Counted from the first letter of the stretch, positions 48,170-60,552 are shown. The stretch is 64,000 nt of DNA from Latrodectus hesperus (GCA_037975125.1 CM075850.1:124581557-124645556); one strand, 5' to 3'. The notes: a model not told the origin generated them from the sequence alone. Numbers and translations: made by a program.

Positions 48170-49960
48170 TACATCGTTATTTTGAATCATAGTCAATTTG
48201 CGAGGTTGGCATGAGTCGATATTCCTCTATCTGCATCAAGCTCTTTCATTTTATGTCCATTATTGACAAGAAAGTTTGAACTCTAATTGTTAAATATCAT
48301 ACATTCCAGCTTTTGTTTTTAAGATTTTATTTTAAGGTTTATTTTTCAGATTGTTTATTAACTGAATATTCAGTGCTTATAACCAAGTTTTCGCAAAAAG
48401 CGGTGGAAATTTTTCTGACGGTTATTTTATTTATCATTTCAAAGCTATTTCACACCTTTTGCAAACTAGTTTCATGGCGACGATAAAAGAAAAATTAATC
48501 CACAAAATAATAATCCCTAACCTTAAGCAAAGGTGTTGTGTTTGTTGTGTCTGTTTTTTCTTATCAATAAGAATTACAAAAAATTCTGACATTCATAAAA
48601 GCATTTCATAATTGTTTCGGAATATTTTTGCAATGCACACATAAGAACTAATTCCGAGTTCAGTTTAGCATCTGATGTCCTATTTAGATAACAATGTCAC
48701 GAGAATAACCGTAATCCCGAGAATATGCGATGCATGATAAATTATAAATAATGAAATAAATAAAGTTAAGTAATCAGTTTTTTAGAAGAATTTTCATTGC
48801 CAAAAAAAAAAACAATAAAACATCTCAGTTTTTCTTAGACGCATAAGCAAATCTTTAATTATGAATATAACTTTGTATTCATAACGTAAAAAATGAATTG
48901 AGAAAATAAAAATTTTTTTGAAATTCTGGAAAATTGAATTACAAAAAAGTAAAGTTTTAATATAAAAGAATTTTTAACATTTAAAATGAAAAATTATAGA
49001 TTATGTAAATAGTGTAAATTAATAAAAGATCAATAATAAAATTTAAGAAATTGTAGAATATTTAAGTATCATAAATGAATCAATGGTTGTCATTGTTGAT
49101 TATTATTTAATCATAACTAATTAAGAGAGGTTAATTTTTTTAATTTTACAAAATAAACAATGAAAATAAAAATTGATTTTAAGACACAGTGACACAGTTT
49201 AAACATTACAAAAAATGAAAAAAATATATAAAATGCATTATAAGATTTTAATCAAGTCTTTACAAAATTACTTTGACACAAAAATAATGCACATAAAGCA
49301 TTAACATTATAATAAAATAAATGTTGATATAACATTTAAGTTTAAAAATATAAATAATTTTTAATTTAAATTATTTACCTCGTTTTAAAATTTAATACTG
49401 ATAATGTTTGCAAAAAAAAAGTTTTCAAGATATCGGTTTGCTTGGCTAATCTTCTTAAAAATGTTGATTAATATTGTTTAATAGAAAAACATATTGAATC
49501 CAGTCGATATTTTTATTAATGATGAATAAATAAAGCCTCAAGAATTGTTCTTTTTTCATATCATAATAAATTTTCTAAGACATTGTATTCTGAAAATTAT
49601 ATTCTCTATTATTTAATAGCTAATTTTCCAGTTGTGATTTATGATTAATTAAAAGAATCGTTGCATTTTATTTTATTTTAGCCACCTTATGTTTTAAAAA
49701 GTGATAACAAAAGTTTGTCGAGCTCAATCAAATCTTACTACATCAGTTAACGTGCATTACATCATAGCTCACACACACACACATGTCCTAGAATTGTAAT
49801 ATTATATATTTATTATCGGATTAGTCACAATATTATTGAAATATAGCAAAACCTGGTTACACAGAAATGCAAACTTTTCGATAAATCAATTAGTATACGA
49901 GTATTCTATCATTGAAACAAAAGTGTTGTCTATTTGACCACACTGTTTATTTCCTTATCG
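48170..49960. other. AT-rich non-coding DNA
   Basis: No coding pattern or recognised repeat was seen, apart from a short CA run near 49770. Confidence 0.6.
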
Positions 49961-49963
49961 GCG

Positions 49964-50000
49964 ATAACTCGGGATAAGTTTCCTAGTTATCCCGAGTTAT
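49964..50000. repeat. Perfect GC-containing hairpin, 14-base arms
   Basis: ATAACTCGGGATAA (49964-49977) and its exact complement (49987-50000) flank a 9-base loop. The arms are far GC-richer than the surroundings, and the next 40 bases (CTCGGGGTCGC...AAGCCCCCG) can pair weakly again. It could be a small RNA-like structure, a binding site palindrome or an element end. Confidence 0.8.
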
Positions 50001-50754
50001 CTCGGGGTCGCATATATTGCTATAAGCCCCCGTAAACTCGAGCGCAACTAAATTTTTTAAAAATAATTAGCAGTTTTCATCCTATTTTTATTGAACCAAA
50101 ACCTAAATTTTTATTTGCTTTTCAATTATGGTAAATAGTTTATGGATTATAACAATTTTAATCATAAAAACCTTAATTTTTTAGCAAAACTGTGAAAATT
50201 TTTCATTAGTCTTTACAAATTATAAAAATTATTTCAAATGTAACTCAAGCCGCGGTTGTATCACAGATAAAAAGTTAATAAATGACAGGATAACTTTTTA
50301 TTTTATAACCACAATGAGAATTAAACTGCATGATATGACACGTTTTTTTTTCTTTGAAATGATACTGAATTTCGATTCGAGTTAAATAAAAAGTTTTGTC
50401 AGTTTTTGATCCAACTCCTTTAAAAAGATTTAAATGAGAATTCCATTCTTTATTAATTTTCCCTTAATGAAATTTATTGATTTAAGCCTTTACTTCAACG
50501 TATGTATATTTTGCAAAATGAAGGATTTGACCACAAACAAAATCCACAGTTTATTCATTATCGATAAATAAAGAGCAACAATAGAATAAATTTAAACGTT
50601 TTAATATTATAATGCCCATAAATACTTTCACGAAATATCTAACCATCTCGTGAATGTTCCATTGTTACGTAATGACATTGTTTTACACAAATAAATGGCA
50701 ATTAGTCACATGTATAATTTTTGGGGTAAATATTGAATTAAAATGAATGAATCG

Positions 50755-51080
50755 CGGTTTGGCGAGGAAAGTAGCACAATCGGAAGTAATTGAATGCGCT
50801 CCTTGAAACACTTCAACAGGTTGCAGGCAGCAATTCATCAATTGTTATGAGCCGCTGGAGTGAAATGGGGCCACGTCGTAATTTGTATTCGAAAGGCGCA
50901 TCTCGGCATGTTAATTAGCTTGTCTCGTGACCCGGAAAGCAGATTAGGCGCGTGTTTTGGCTTCAGACAACGAGGAGATTCTCGGACCTTGGCGAAGAAT
51001 GCTGCACTTTTGCTTTCATTGGTTATTCACCCCAATGAGCGTGGAACAGTTTTCGAATGCAGAATGTAAAGGTCGCTGTA
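50755..51080. promoter_or_regulatory. GC-richer, non-repetitive island; possible conserved regulatory element
   Basis: About 320 bases stand out from the AT-rich surroundings by balanced composition and lack of any match to the repeats in this window. A homeodomain-type core (GTTAATTAGC, about 50910) is included. An open frame of 69 codons exists on the plus strand but resembles no protein family, and the minus strand has stops. A distal enhancer or an unrecognised exon are both possible. Confidence 0.35.
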
Positions 51081-51206
51081 CGTATAATTAAAAGTTTCTA
51101 GACAGATTTATTATTTTAGTATTATTATTATTATTTTTTGTTTTGAAAATTCAGTCCGTTAATAAAAAACAAAAATTAATAAAGGTCTATTTTTACCGTA
51201 AAATTT

Positions 51207-51440
51207 ATTAACTATAAATGGTTGTTTCTTCCGTTATAGTTGAGATCCTTGAGCACGCCGCTTTATCATGATTTTCATTGGTTTAAAATATCCATGATGT
51301 CAGATTAAGTTTCATCCACGTCACATCCTATAGATCGTCGTTGTAATTTGCTGTCTGCCTCCAAATCACATTTTTTGAGCGGCAGCAAACAAGGCGAAGT
51401 TCACCATCGAATGTCTGAAAATAGTGTCGAACTTCATTTT
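51207..51440 (+). repeat. Unclassified dispersed repeat R1, copy 1
   Basis: Starting TAACTATAAATGGTTGTTTC and including GTTTCATCCACGTCACATC and CGGCAGCAAACAAGGCGAAG, this sequence matches the reverse complement of 60553-60793 over some 230 bases with scattered differences. No terminal repeats, tail or reading frame were recognised. Confidence 0.82.
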
Positions 51441-53339
51441 GTTAATAAAATGATTTCTTATATAAGGAGCAAAGTATCGGTTTGAAAAGCCGTTTACCAT
51501 CGATTCAAGTCATTAACATATGGGCAATAGAACAGCAGAAAAAGCAATGAAAAAGGCATAGCAAAGCATCCACTTTATGGTTTGTTTAAATCGTCAAGGC
51601 CGATTTGAATTTTAAAAAATTTCATGGCACAGTTGCCGTATAATCCAGGATTCCAAATTGTGAATTTTTTTGGTGCTGAAGAGATGTTGCCAAGATGACG
51701 TATCGTGACATGCGCGATGACTTAAATACTTGGGTTACCAAAATAGAATTTTCTGGATAATTCTTATAGGTCTCCATATGTATGACGTATGAAAACGAGA
51801 TTGCCAGATATATGAGAAAATACACCAAAAACGTCGCCAAATTCAGAACTTGACATACTGGATGTATAATTCAAGACAACCTGTGCCAATTTCATTAATT
51901 AATAGAATTCTAAATTAATAATTGCAATATTTGTTAACAATCTTTTTTGAATCGTAAGCGCCACCATCAAAACATTTAATTAATATTGCTGAAATAATAA
52001 AAAGCAGATTTGTAAAACATGGGTTCAAAAAGTTTGTTAAATTTCTTAAAATTGCTTATGTATTTTTATTTAATAATTACTTTAATGTAATAGCAGTCAT
52101 TTTCTGTTTTATCACTAAAAATTACAATTTAAATAAAGTCAAAAACATCAGCAAGTTTTTAATAGATTCATTTATTAGTTTGAATAGAAATAGCTTAAAA
52201 ATAATAATTATCTTTATCTCAATTTTAAATTAAATTCATATTTCCAGGAAATTTTAGTACTTTTTAATAAAATTAAAATTATGCTTATATATACTAATAA
52301 TGCATTGTTTTTTTATTTATTAGAATTATATTGATTAGATTTACACTGAACTAGTATTATTTATTAGAATCGCATTAAATATGTAAAAAATACGTTTAAT
52401 AATATTGAACATGTACAAAATATGTTTTTTATACACAAAGAAAATGTTATATTTCGAATATATATGAAAGGTGTTTTTTATATATACATTTTGAATTCGA
52501 AGGACATGAATTTTTAGGCTTATTAAATGGACACCAAGTATATTTTTTTATAACAATTGAATAAGAAATGTGGGTTTTTGAACACGTAATATAAAGGGTT
52601 ACGATAATTGTTATTAAATACGTAATAATTTATGTGTATTGCATGTGCAAGAATCGATTTTTATACGTATTGAATACGTATGAAAGTTTAATTTTATGTT
52701 TATTATATGATGAAACAGCGTTATTATGATATAGATTTTAAATAATATTTTGTGACGATGTTGACGATTCTTTATTAACACTTTAAGACTAAAACCATTG
52801 AAATCTATTCAGTTTTAAAATGTTTAAATTAATACAATCATTTGCAAAATAAGCAACCTATGCACTTATGGAAATTACAAAAATAAATGCATCAGTAATC
52901 GATTTGCATACAATTTGAATAAAAATTTAAAACGTGGACATTTTTTGTAACTGGAACTTTTAAGTTAAATGAAAACTGTGTTCATTCATGCAATTATATA
53001 TCATGCTGTCTCTAAATATCATTTTCTTGATTTGATGTTTTTAGATCTAAACAAAGTATTGCGTCGCAAAATGATTTATCATCAATCACTTAGGGCCATT
53101 TTTTATCCTTCCTGATTCTTTCTGTACCTGATTTCGCAAATAAAACATTTTGCTCAATTATTGTTGCTTGTTTATCAATTTTTACACGTCTTGTCGTACT
53201 GGGTAACAAGTTTCTTGATATACTCGTTTTCCCACTTTTTGTCTTTTCAAACTGGCCAATCAGCTATCAGCAAAGGTATTTTTTGAAGTCTTTATAAGAA
53301 TATTCTATTTTAGAGGCCGAAGTTGCTAAGCAGACTCAC

Positions 53340-53668
53340 AAGATTCATATATTTGTGTGGCCTAGTTGCTGTTGCCCTAGAATGTTCCTCTGTACCTAGC
53401 CCTGAGTTGGGTTGTATCAGTTAGATAGAAGCCGCCAGAGAGTCTTCGTGATTTTGAAGCAGGAACCAAGAAGACACACAATATTTGGTCTGCCATCCCC
53501 TGAAATATCATTTCACTTGGAGGACATTGCGACCAAGACCAGTTTTAACGTGCCACAACAGTTTTTAGGAAATATGACGGATCTTCGGTTAAGCCAGGGT
53601 TCAAACTCAGTACCTTCTGATGATGAGAACGATGCACTAACCAACCAGGCCACTGCGGTCCTATTTGT
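53340..53668 (-). repeat. SINE-T copy, nearly full length
   Basis: The minus-strand head GGACCGCAGTGGCCTGGTTG has A-box-like and B-box (GAGTTTGAACCC, near 53605) segments. The body has CACTTGGAGGACATTGCGACCA-type sequence and extends to about 53340. It opens a cluster of four SINE pieces in alternating orientation. Confidence 0.78.
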
Positions 53669-53671
53669 GGC

Positions 53672-53770
53672 CCAGTGGTAAACACCACTCTTTTGAGTGA
53701 AAAGGTCGGGGTTCGATCCCAGCCATTGTTGAACGACAGATGATGGATATTCATGCCTTCTAAATGGACC
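53672..53770 (+). repeat. SINE-U copy, truncated
   Basis: Head with GTGGCCCAGTGGTAAACACC and B-box GGGGTTCGATCCCAGCC (about 53709), followed by CATTGTTGAACGACAGATGATGG. Cut off near 53770. Confidence 0.75.
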
Positions 53771-53774
53771 TCTG

Positions 53775-53838
53775 TCGTAGTTGGGCCTTGAATAATGAGA
53801 ACAACGTTTTAACCAATTTGCCCACCGCGGTTCTATGT
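53775..53838 (-). repeat. SINE-T head fragment
   Basis: The minus strand reads GAACCGCGGTGGGCAAATTG and then GTTAAAACGTTGTTCTCATT, the first part of a SINE-T head. It lies between two SINE-U copies. Confidence 0.65.
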
Positions 53839-53839
53839 A

Positions 53840-54120
53840 TGGCAAACATCATTCTCTTGAATAAAAGGTCCGGGTTCGATCCCAATCATTGTTGAACGTC
53901 GGAAGATGGATATTTCTGCCTTCTGCATGAACCTCTGTGGGAGTGGGTGCTTGGGAGTTTTCTAGGTTTTCTTTCTTGCGATATGTGAATACGGCCTAAT
54001 ATCTAAGAAAATTCCGCCGGTAAAGCAATTACATGGAGGATGACAAAAGGTCTTATAACAACGTTAGGCCATTAGGCATCCTACAATGTGTTGGCAAAGC
54101 CTCAAGGAGTTCAACCATTG
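53840..54120 (+). repeat. SINE-U copy, long
   Basis: B-box GGGTTCGATCCCAATC (about 53872), then GTCGGAAGATGGATATTTCT, CTTCTGCATGAACCTCTGTG, and TTGGGAGTTTTCTAGG ... GTGAATACGGCC. It is the most complete member of the family here and defines it. Confidence 0.8.
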
Positions 54121-54804
54121 TACAGAGCCTAGGTGATCAATATTGGCATTCTCTTTTCCACATATAAGCAAAGAAAGGGCACTGTGTCTCATAGGAGTTT
54201 TAATCGTCTCAAGTTTGGCTGGTTCAGGTATTGAACCTGCTATTCATGGATGCATGAAGACTACTTTTTCTTATAAGAGGTTGACATAATATTTTTAATA
54301 TTTCACAGATAAAATGATTGATTTGATGATGATATCATTAATATGTAAATGATGATAAATATTATAATATTATTTGCTTGTGGAATATTAAGAGAATAAT
54401 CAAATTTTTTTGTAGGGAAAATTATCATTTTTGTCTTTGAAAGACAGTAAATTCGATACCTAAACCAGTCAAAGACAATCTAACTGATTGGTTAAAAAAA
54501 TTATGTCTTTAATAGCGGGGGGTTGGTGGAGAATCGCTGCCCCCCCTCACTATTAAAGATGCTGAAATCTAATCATTTATCTTTGAAATAATTTTTCGTT
54601 TTGTTCTTCTCTGGAAAGTATCTAAGCATTAATATTTCAAAGATTTGTTGTTAAATGGAAAACTAGATTTAGAAACATGTTTATACCCCCCCCTCAGTAT
54701 AATCGTTTACGTTGCTTGAAGAAATATGACGCTGTTGCTCATTATTATTTTTTTATCGACAATAACACTAAAATATTTGCATATCCTTAAGCAGAGGTTC
54801 TAGA

Positions 54805-54975
54805 AGGTAACCTGGTGGGGAAAAGCTTATTCTCGTTGTCGCGGAAGTTAGTGAGTTCTAAACCAGACTCGATTAAAAATTGTCTCGCAGAGAAGTCTTG
54901 AGAACGTTAAAAATTTCCTCAAGTTCCAATCTCTCTCCCTTAATGTAACAGGGTGAAAAGGGTGCCAACTGATAT
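54805..54975 (+). repeat. tRNA-headed SINE, degraded
   Basis: AGGTAACCTGGTGGGGAAAAGC and a B-box-like GTGAGTTCTAAACCAGA (about 54851) suggest a SINE head. The body is poorly matched. Confidence 0.45.
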
Positions 54976-55099
54976 ATCTACCTCGTCACTTAACGGTGGT
55001 TCAAAATTACAAGGCAGTTAGTTATAAATACAGACTTCAATAATACTTCACAAATAACAGCCTGAAACATGTAACAATAATCTCAAAGATTGAGCGAAG

Positions 55100-55315
55100 T
55101 GACTACAGTTGGGCGTCCCGCGATTCGATAATTGGATAGTACTCTTCAGAGCAGAAGGTCCTGAGTTTGATCCTCCCTACTTTTAAGTAACGGAAGATGG
55201 ATACTGTGCTTCTACCTTCTGCGTGTACATCGAGGATAAAAGTTCTCTCAGTGACGAATGTTAACATGCCTTACAACACCCTCGAACCCTTAACTAGTCC
55301 TCAATTAGATGTCAA
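55100..55315 (+). repeat. SINE-U copy
   Basis: TAATTGGATAGTACTCTTCAG, B-box CTGAGTTTGATCC (about 55162), then AACGGAAGATGGATACTGTG and CTACCTTCTGCGTGTACATC. Clear match to the copy at 53840. Confidence 0.75.
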
Positions 55316-56522
55316 AATGCTATAATGTCTTTTAATAGACTTCTAGAATGTTTGAATTTAAGAGAAAAATGCATATCACACAATTATTTTAATTATATTT
55401 ATGAGAATCAAATGTGAGCTAAAATTTAGAAATTCGTTACTGAAAATATATCATGTGATTGCTATTTGTTAGTCAAGCCAGAAAATATTAATTTGGAAAC
55501 TTTATTGCGGTAGGTAAGCTATTAAGAAAAAATTCTTGTCTTACTTTTACAAGTCTTTCTTAATTATATTCTATGAGGCAACATTTAATGAATCTTATGG
55601 GAATCTAGCACACTTACATAAGAAGCTTATTTACATGCAAACTTTGATTGAACTCGTTTACAGTCATGGTTACAAGTAAGAAGCACTCGATATTCATTTG
55701 AATATAGCCATTGATATATAAATCTGCAGAAGTAATATAATTTTTTTATTTCTATATATTCATAAATAATAATTATGAATTATATTTATTCAACAAATAA
55801 AATTTTGTACGTATGATTTTTCTGTAAATTATATTCCTGATATCTTTAGCGACGAAGAAACAATAACACAAAATTAAAATTATAATTATTATTGACATAT
55901 CAATTTTCCATTCAGGTAACAAAAATTTCCTATGTCAATAATAATTAGGAAAATTTTCTGAAGGGAAAAATTTGTTGCATAATTTTTCATGGTGTGTCAC
56001 ATGTGTTACTTGATGCTACATTTGATCGCGCAAAATTGCTAAAATATTTATGATTGGAAACGCTAACCGCATAATTATTCCTGTTGTATTGCATTTTGCG
56101 TCGCACTTATTTTACTATTCGGTTATTGTATTTAAATTTTTGCTCACCTAAATTTTATAATAACAATTATCTTGTGACTATTTCCACGGGATTATTTGTT
56201 TGCTTCAACTTAATGAAAAATTAAAAGCAGCAATTTCCATGTTAGTTTATTAAAATGTAAGTTTGTAAAATTAAAGTTGAAAAGAATTTTAAAAACATTT
56301 AAATGGAAATAAGGAATTGACAGCAATAGTTGTTTTCCTGATTCTGTCTTGTATTTGATTCACTCAAAAAAATTTTCAATAGCCACCAAGTATTTTTCAA
56401 TAACCCCCCAACGTTTCAAAATATTGGCAAATGTAATATTCGCCAATATTTCTATAATTTCTTAATAAACATATGGTCTAAATACTAGCAACGAATTCCA
56501 GATTACAGTAATGGTTTCCGAT

Positions 56523-56622
<100 letters not shown>

Positions 56623-56649
56623 CTTAAATATTTAGTTATTTTCTAAACA

Positions 56650-57460
56650 GAGATAATTATGTTAATGACATTTTTTAGTTTAACATAAATTATTGAATAA
56701 AATGATTATAGATATTTTTATATACCTATAAATCATCATCGTTATCAAATGATAATTATGTTAATTAATATTGAATACGTTACCCGTGTACTATTTAAAA
56801 TATGTAAATGTTATGTTGTTTAATATTAAATGAATAAATTATTTAATTTTTAAACCGCTTTAAGTACCATTTTTATTATATTTAAAAAAAAAACTCGTTA
56901 TTTTAAGAAGATTTTTTTAGTTTAGTATAAATCACATTTTACTATAAATGACTAATTTTTTTTCTCACTTTTAGAACAGTTAAAAGAATAGAATAGTATA
57001 TTTTAATGAATTTTTTAGGTTATTATAAATCATTTTACCAAATGACTATAGATTTTATTTTGCACAACAATATCTTAAAGAACTGTTAAAACATTAGGAA
57101 AAGAATATTTTAAATGTTTTTTTTAATTTATCAAAATCAAAAAATTAAAAAAAATTAATTTAATTTTCAAAATTATTTTTTAAATAATATAATAATAAAT
57201 ATTATTTTTCAAAATATTTTAAATTATTTTTTGATAAATTATTTTGTTAAATAACTATAGACTTTTTTGTATGACACAATCACCTAAAGAACAGTTAAAA
57301 AAACTGGAAATAAAATTTTAATGATTTTTTTTTTAGTTTTATATAAATCAGTTAACTATAAATGATTTTTTTATATAAATCAATTTACTAAATGATTAGA
57401 TTTTTTTTGCATAACAGTTATTTAAAGAACAATTAAATTATTAGGAACAGAAAATTCGTT
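56650..57460. repeat. Diverged tandem repeat, unit roughly 110 bases
   Basis: A recurring pattern, TTTAGTTTAGTATAAATCA ... TACTAAATGACTATAGATTT ... GAACAGTTAAAA...TTAGGAA, can be followed about five times (near 56668, 56915, 57015, 57225 and 57340), with indels in between. The interval 57115-57215 is lower complexity. It seems an old, decayed satellite-like array. Confidence 0.65.
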
Positions 57461-58925
57461 TCAAAACTAGTTTTGATTAATATTAAATGGTGGTCCTTTC
57501 TGTATTGCATATTACTTATTGCGGTATTGTCGGGTAAGGTTTCCTTTGAGGTTTATGATTTGTCCTTGATAAAAACCACTTGTTGCTAGTTTTAAGTACA
57601 AGTTTTCAAGAAAACATGCAATGCCAGAGTATTACATTTAAGCTCAGTCACAAAATCAAATGAATATAACAGAATTATAAGATTTATTGATCAATTTCAT
57701 TATGAGAAGAAACATTTCTTGATTTTGTGGTTTTCATTATTCGAAACATTATGTTACTGAGGATAACAGGAAACTTCTTGAATTCGAGTCATGAGAAATT
57801 GGAAGAATGATATATTTGTGCTTTATAATTGAATAAAATACTTTGAAGATAGGAATATGCTTTAAAAGATAGCGCAAAATATTTTAAAGAAAAATATTCA
57901 AGGTGTTGAAGGAATGATGTATAGATGCTTATCAATTGAAGAAAATGTATTGAAATATTATCTAAAATTATCTTATGTTTATACTGTTTCGTGCAATCTT
58001 TATAGCTTAAAATATGAATAGAGCCATGAAAATATTGATAATTTATTAATTTCTGTTTAACAAAATATTAATTTTAGTAGTAAATTTTGTTGCATATTTG
58101 CGGTTTGATTTATTTTAGAGTACTAAGCACTGTGAGACTAAGTCCTAGTCCTCGTACTTTTTTGAGTATCAGTACTAATCAACTCAATCACTCCATTAAG
58201 TAAGGAAAAACCATGACATTTTTTAGAAACTAACCGAGTGATTCTGCATTTTATCATGGCATGTATTTATAATTTACTGAAATATAATCCAATAATAAAA
58301 ACATGTGAACTCTTCTTCCTCGTGGCTTTTTTTTATTCGTCTGAGGTAAGGGAAGAACGAACGTTTGATCGAAATTAGTCCAGTGACGTGCAGGGTAGGG
58401 TGGGCCTTTCACAAGCGTTCTGAATTCGTCTGCAATTACCTTTTAACGACTTCTTGTTCTCACGCGCTTTCACTTTCATTCATTTCCTTGCGGATTAAGC
58501 AATCAGTATTTAGTGTTCAGTTAAACAGAATAACTGTGACTGCACTGTTTTATTAGAACTTTGAAAAACAGAAATGTAGTTTACTGATAAGGCTTTCAAA
58601 GATTAATTTCCGTTTAATAAATTCAAATTATTCTAACCGCAAGTTAAGTAAGGAATTATGAAAATCAATAAATGAAATAATGAGAGAAAAAGGAGACGAT
58701 TTTCTTCACTGAGCAGTGTGTAATAAAACTGTTTCAAAAATAGAACTTTTTGCTTTTTGAATATATTTTGAATTTGAGAGTTTTCCTTATTTGATATCCG
58801 GTTTTTCACTTGTGTTATACAATAATTTATTTATGTATGACAAGGGAGGAAACCTTGAAAACTGAGCTGTAATAAACCTCTAACTAGGAAAATTCACCAA
58901 AAGTCATTTGCTTTTGGAGTTTTCT

Positions 58926-58937
58926 AAGGTCATTGAT
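58926..58937. repeat. 12-base target site duplication, left copy
   Basis: AAGGTCATTGAT is here and at 59495-59506, bracketing a LINE-A derivative. Confidence 0.9.
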
Positions 58938-59494
58938 TTGCTGAAAAAGACAAGGGAACTCAGAGGCAATCTAGTGAAAGGGCAGCAATGAATCCTACAC
59001 AGGAGATAGAAGTGACTTCCAAACCATATTCTTCTGGTGAAAGTCGGAAGCTATCGCTAGCATGACTGACTCTCTGACCAGAACCATCTGTGGATCATCA
59101 GCGAGGATTGCCTCTGAAATTCTAAGATGCTCTAGGCAGAAGATACGTTTAATCGTAGGCTTCATAACTGGGCACTACTATTTCAGAAAACACCTCCATA
59201 AAATGGGACTGTTTCAGCAAGACCCTATCTGCAGGAAATGTCATGCAAGAGGAAACGGCCAAGCATATCATTTACGAATGCGAGGCCCTTGCCCTCCCTA
59301 GATTAACTTCTTTAGGCATCATCCATACTAGAGAGTTACACCTAGACTCCATTAAAGGACTCGGACTTTATTAATAAAGTGGGTGACCCGAGCAATTGGA
59401 ACTAGGAAACATTGGGTTTGGAGTTAACAGTACAAAATGTTGATAAAAGCAGAGGTGCCCAATGACATACAAACCAAACTCTAAGAAGAAGAAG
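58938..59494 (+). mobile_element. LINE-A internally deleted derivative, copy 6 (5' truncated)
   Basis: Begins in the 5' region (GCTGAAAAAGACAAGGGAAC...), follows it to CTGACCAG at 59075-59082, then after AACC jumps to ATCTGTGGATCATCAGCGAG in the 3' region at about 59087. It continues through the RNase H-distal region and zinc knuckle to the AAG tail. A 2-base deletion (CATGCAAGAG) breaks the knuckle frame. It is flanked by a perfect 12-base duplication. The 5' side of its deletion is within a few bases of that in copies 1 and 3, but the 3' side differs. Confidence 0.9.
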
Positions 59495-60029
59495 AAGGTC
59501 ATTGATGAAAATCTTGATTGAATTTCATTTTGTCCAAAGAAAATATTCACAATCATACAATATTCAAGATATCTTATGAGATTGCGGGACTTTAGATTAT
59601 TAATAGCTAGGTAGCTTATATAGATTTTATATTTGGTTAGATTTTATTTATATTAACTCATCTCAATATCACAATCTGAACTGCAGACGATCCGGATAAA
59701 GCTAACCAATTGCTGTTGTTCTATTGAGTCGCCTATTTAATCTAGTATTTATCACCTGAAAATGCGATATTTTCCGTATTCGATGCCCAATATTGTCGCC
59801 AAAAATGGAAGATTTATTTAATTTGAGCTTCCACGAGGGAAATAAATCTCCAGTTTGTGGCAACAATATAATTTGATATAGTAAATTTAAAAAAAACTGT
59901 AACAGTGTATTCAAATGATTGTCGCATTTTTTTAAAACTGACTACGTATTATCGCCTTGTGGAAGAACTGTGTATGGATAATGAGCCATATTTGGGTGTT
60001 GAAAGAGAGGAAAATTGGAAGATTCCCGA

Positions 60030-60190
60030 GCACCCATCACGTCAACAGAACATAAAAAATAAAAGCACCATCTCCCATTGTGCAACACCCATCTTCTATT
60101 ATTGTTCAACAATTTATAGGATCGAATTCGGGACCTCCCATTTCGAAGAATTAGTTCTAATACTTGGTTATGGTGAGCCCTTCTTATACA
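60030..60190 (-). repeat. SINE-U copy, degraded
   Basis: The minus strand reads GGTCCCGAATTCGATCCTAT (B-box near 60125), then AATTGTTGAACAATAATAGAAGATGGG, a recognisable but diverged SINE-U. The open frame 59905-60279 runs through it and is therefore unlikely to be a gene. Confidence 0.65.
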
Positions 60191-60552
60191 CTTGGAAAAC
60201 TTTATACCTCAAAATTTTATTTTTATTTCTAATGCCAGATTATAAACAGTTACCACAAAAAATAGGAAAAAAAATTTAAAAAAATTTTTAATTGTCTTTT
60301 TGCCGACTTAAGCTAATTCTAAAGTGGATGTTTTGTCTTGTCTTTTACATTTGGATTTTTCTACTGTTCTATTTTCAATGTGCTCAATTTTGGAAACTAT
60401 ATCGCTAAAGATTTGAAAATTTGAAAACTAATTCTTTTAAACAGCAGTAATTTTCATTGGTTTTAAGAACTTTTACAAATATAAAATATTATGATTAAAA
60501 AGTACTTATTTATAACTGATAAAAATCCTAAATGGATTTTTTCTCACCATCG

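Noticed and set aside
50860..51069. 69-codon frame in the GC-richer island
   Set aside because: No family resemblance and no splice support; the island is reported instead as possible regulatory DNA.
53412..53681. 89-codon plus-strand and overlapping minus-strand frames
   Set aside because: SINE-T sequence read through; several overlapping frames on both strands are typical of this repeat.
58365..58556. GC-richer patch with CAGTGACGTGCAGGG, considered as a hAT element end
   Set aside because: No partner inverted repeat or 8-base duplication was found nearby.
59905..60279. 124-codon frame, the longest without a name
   Set aside because: Runs through a minus-strand SINE-U copy; the rest has no domain I recognise.
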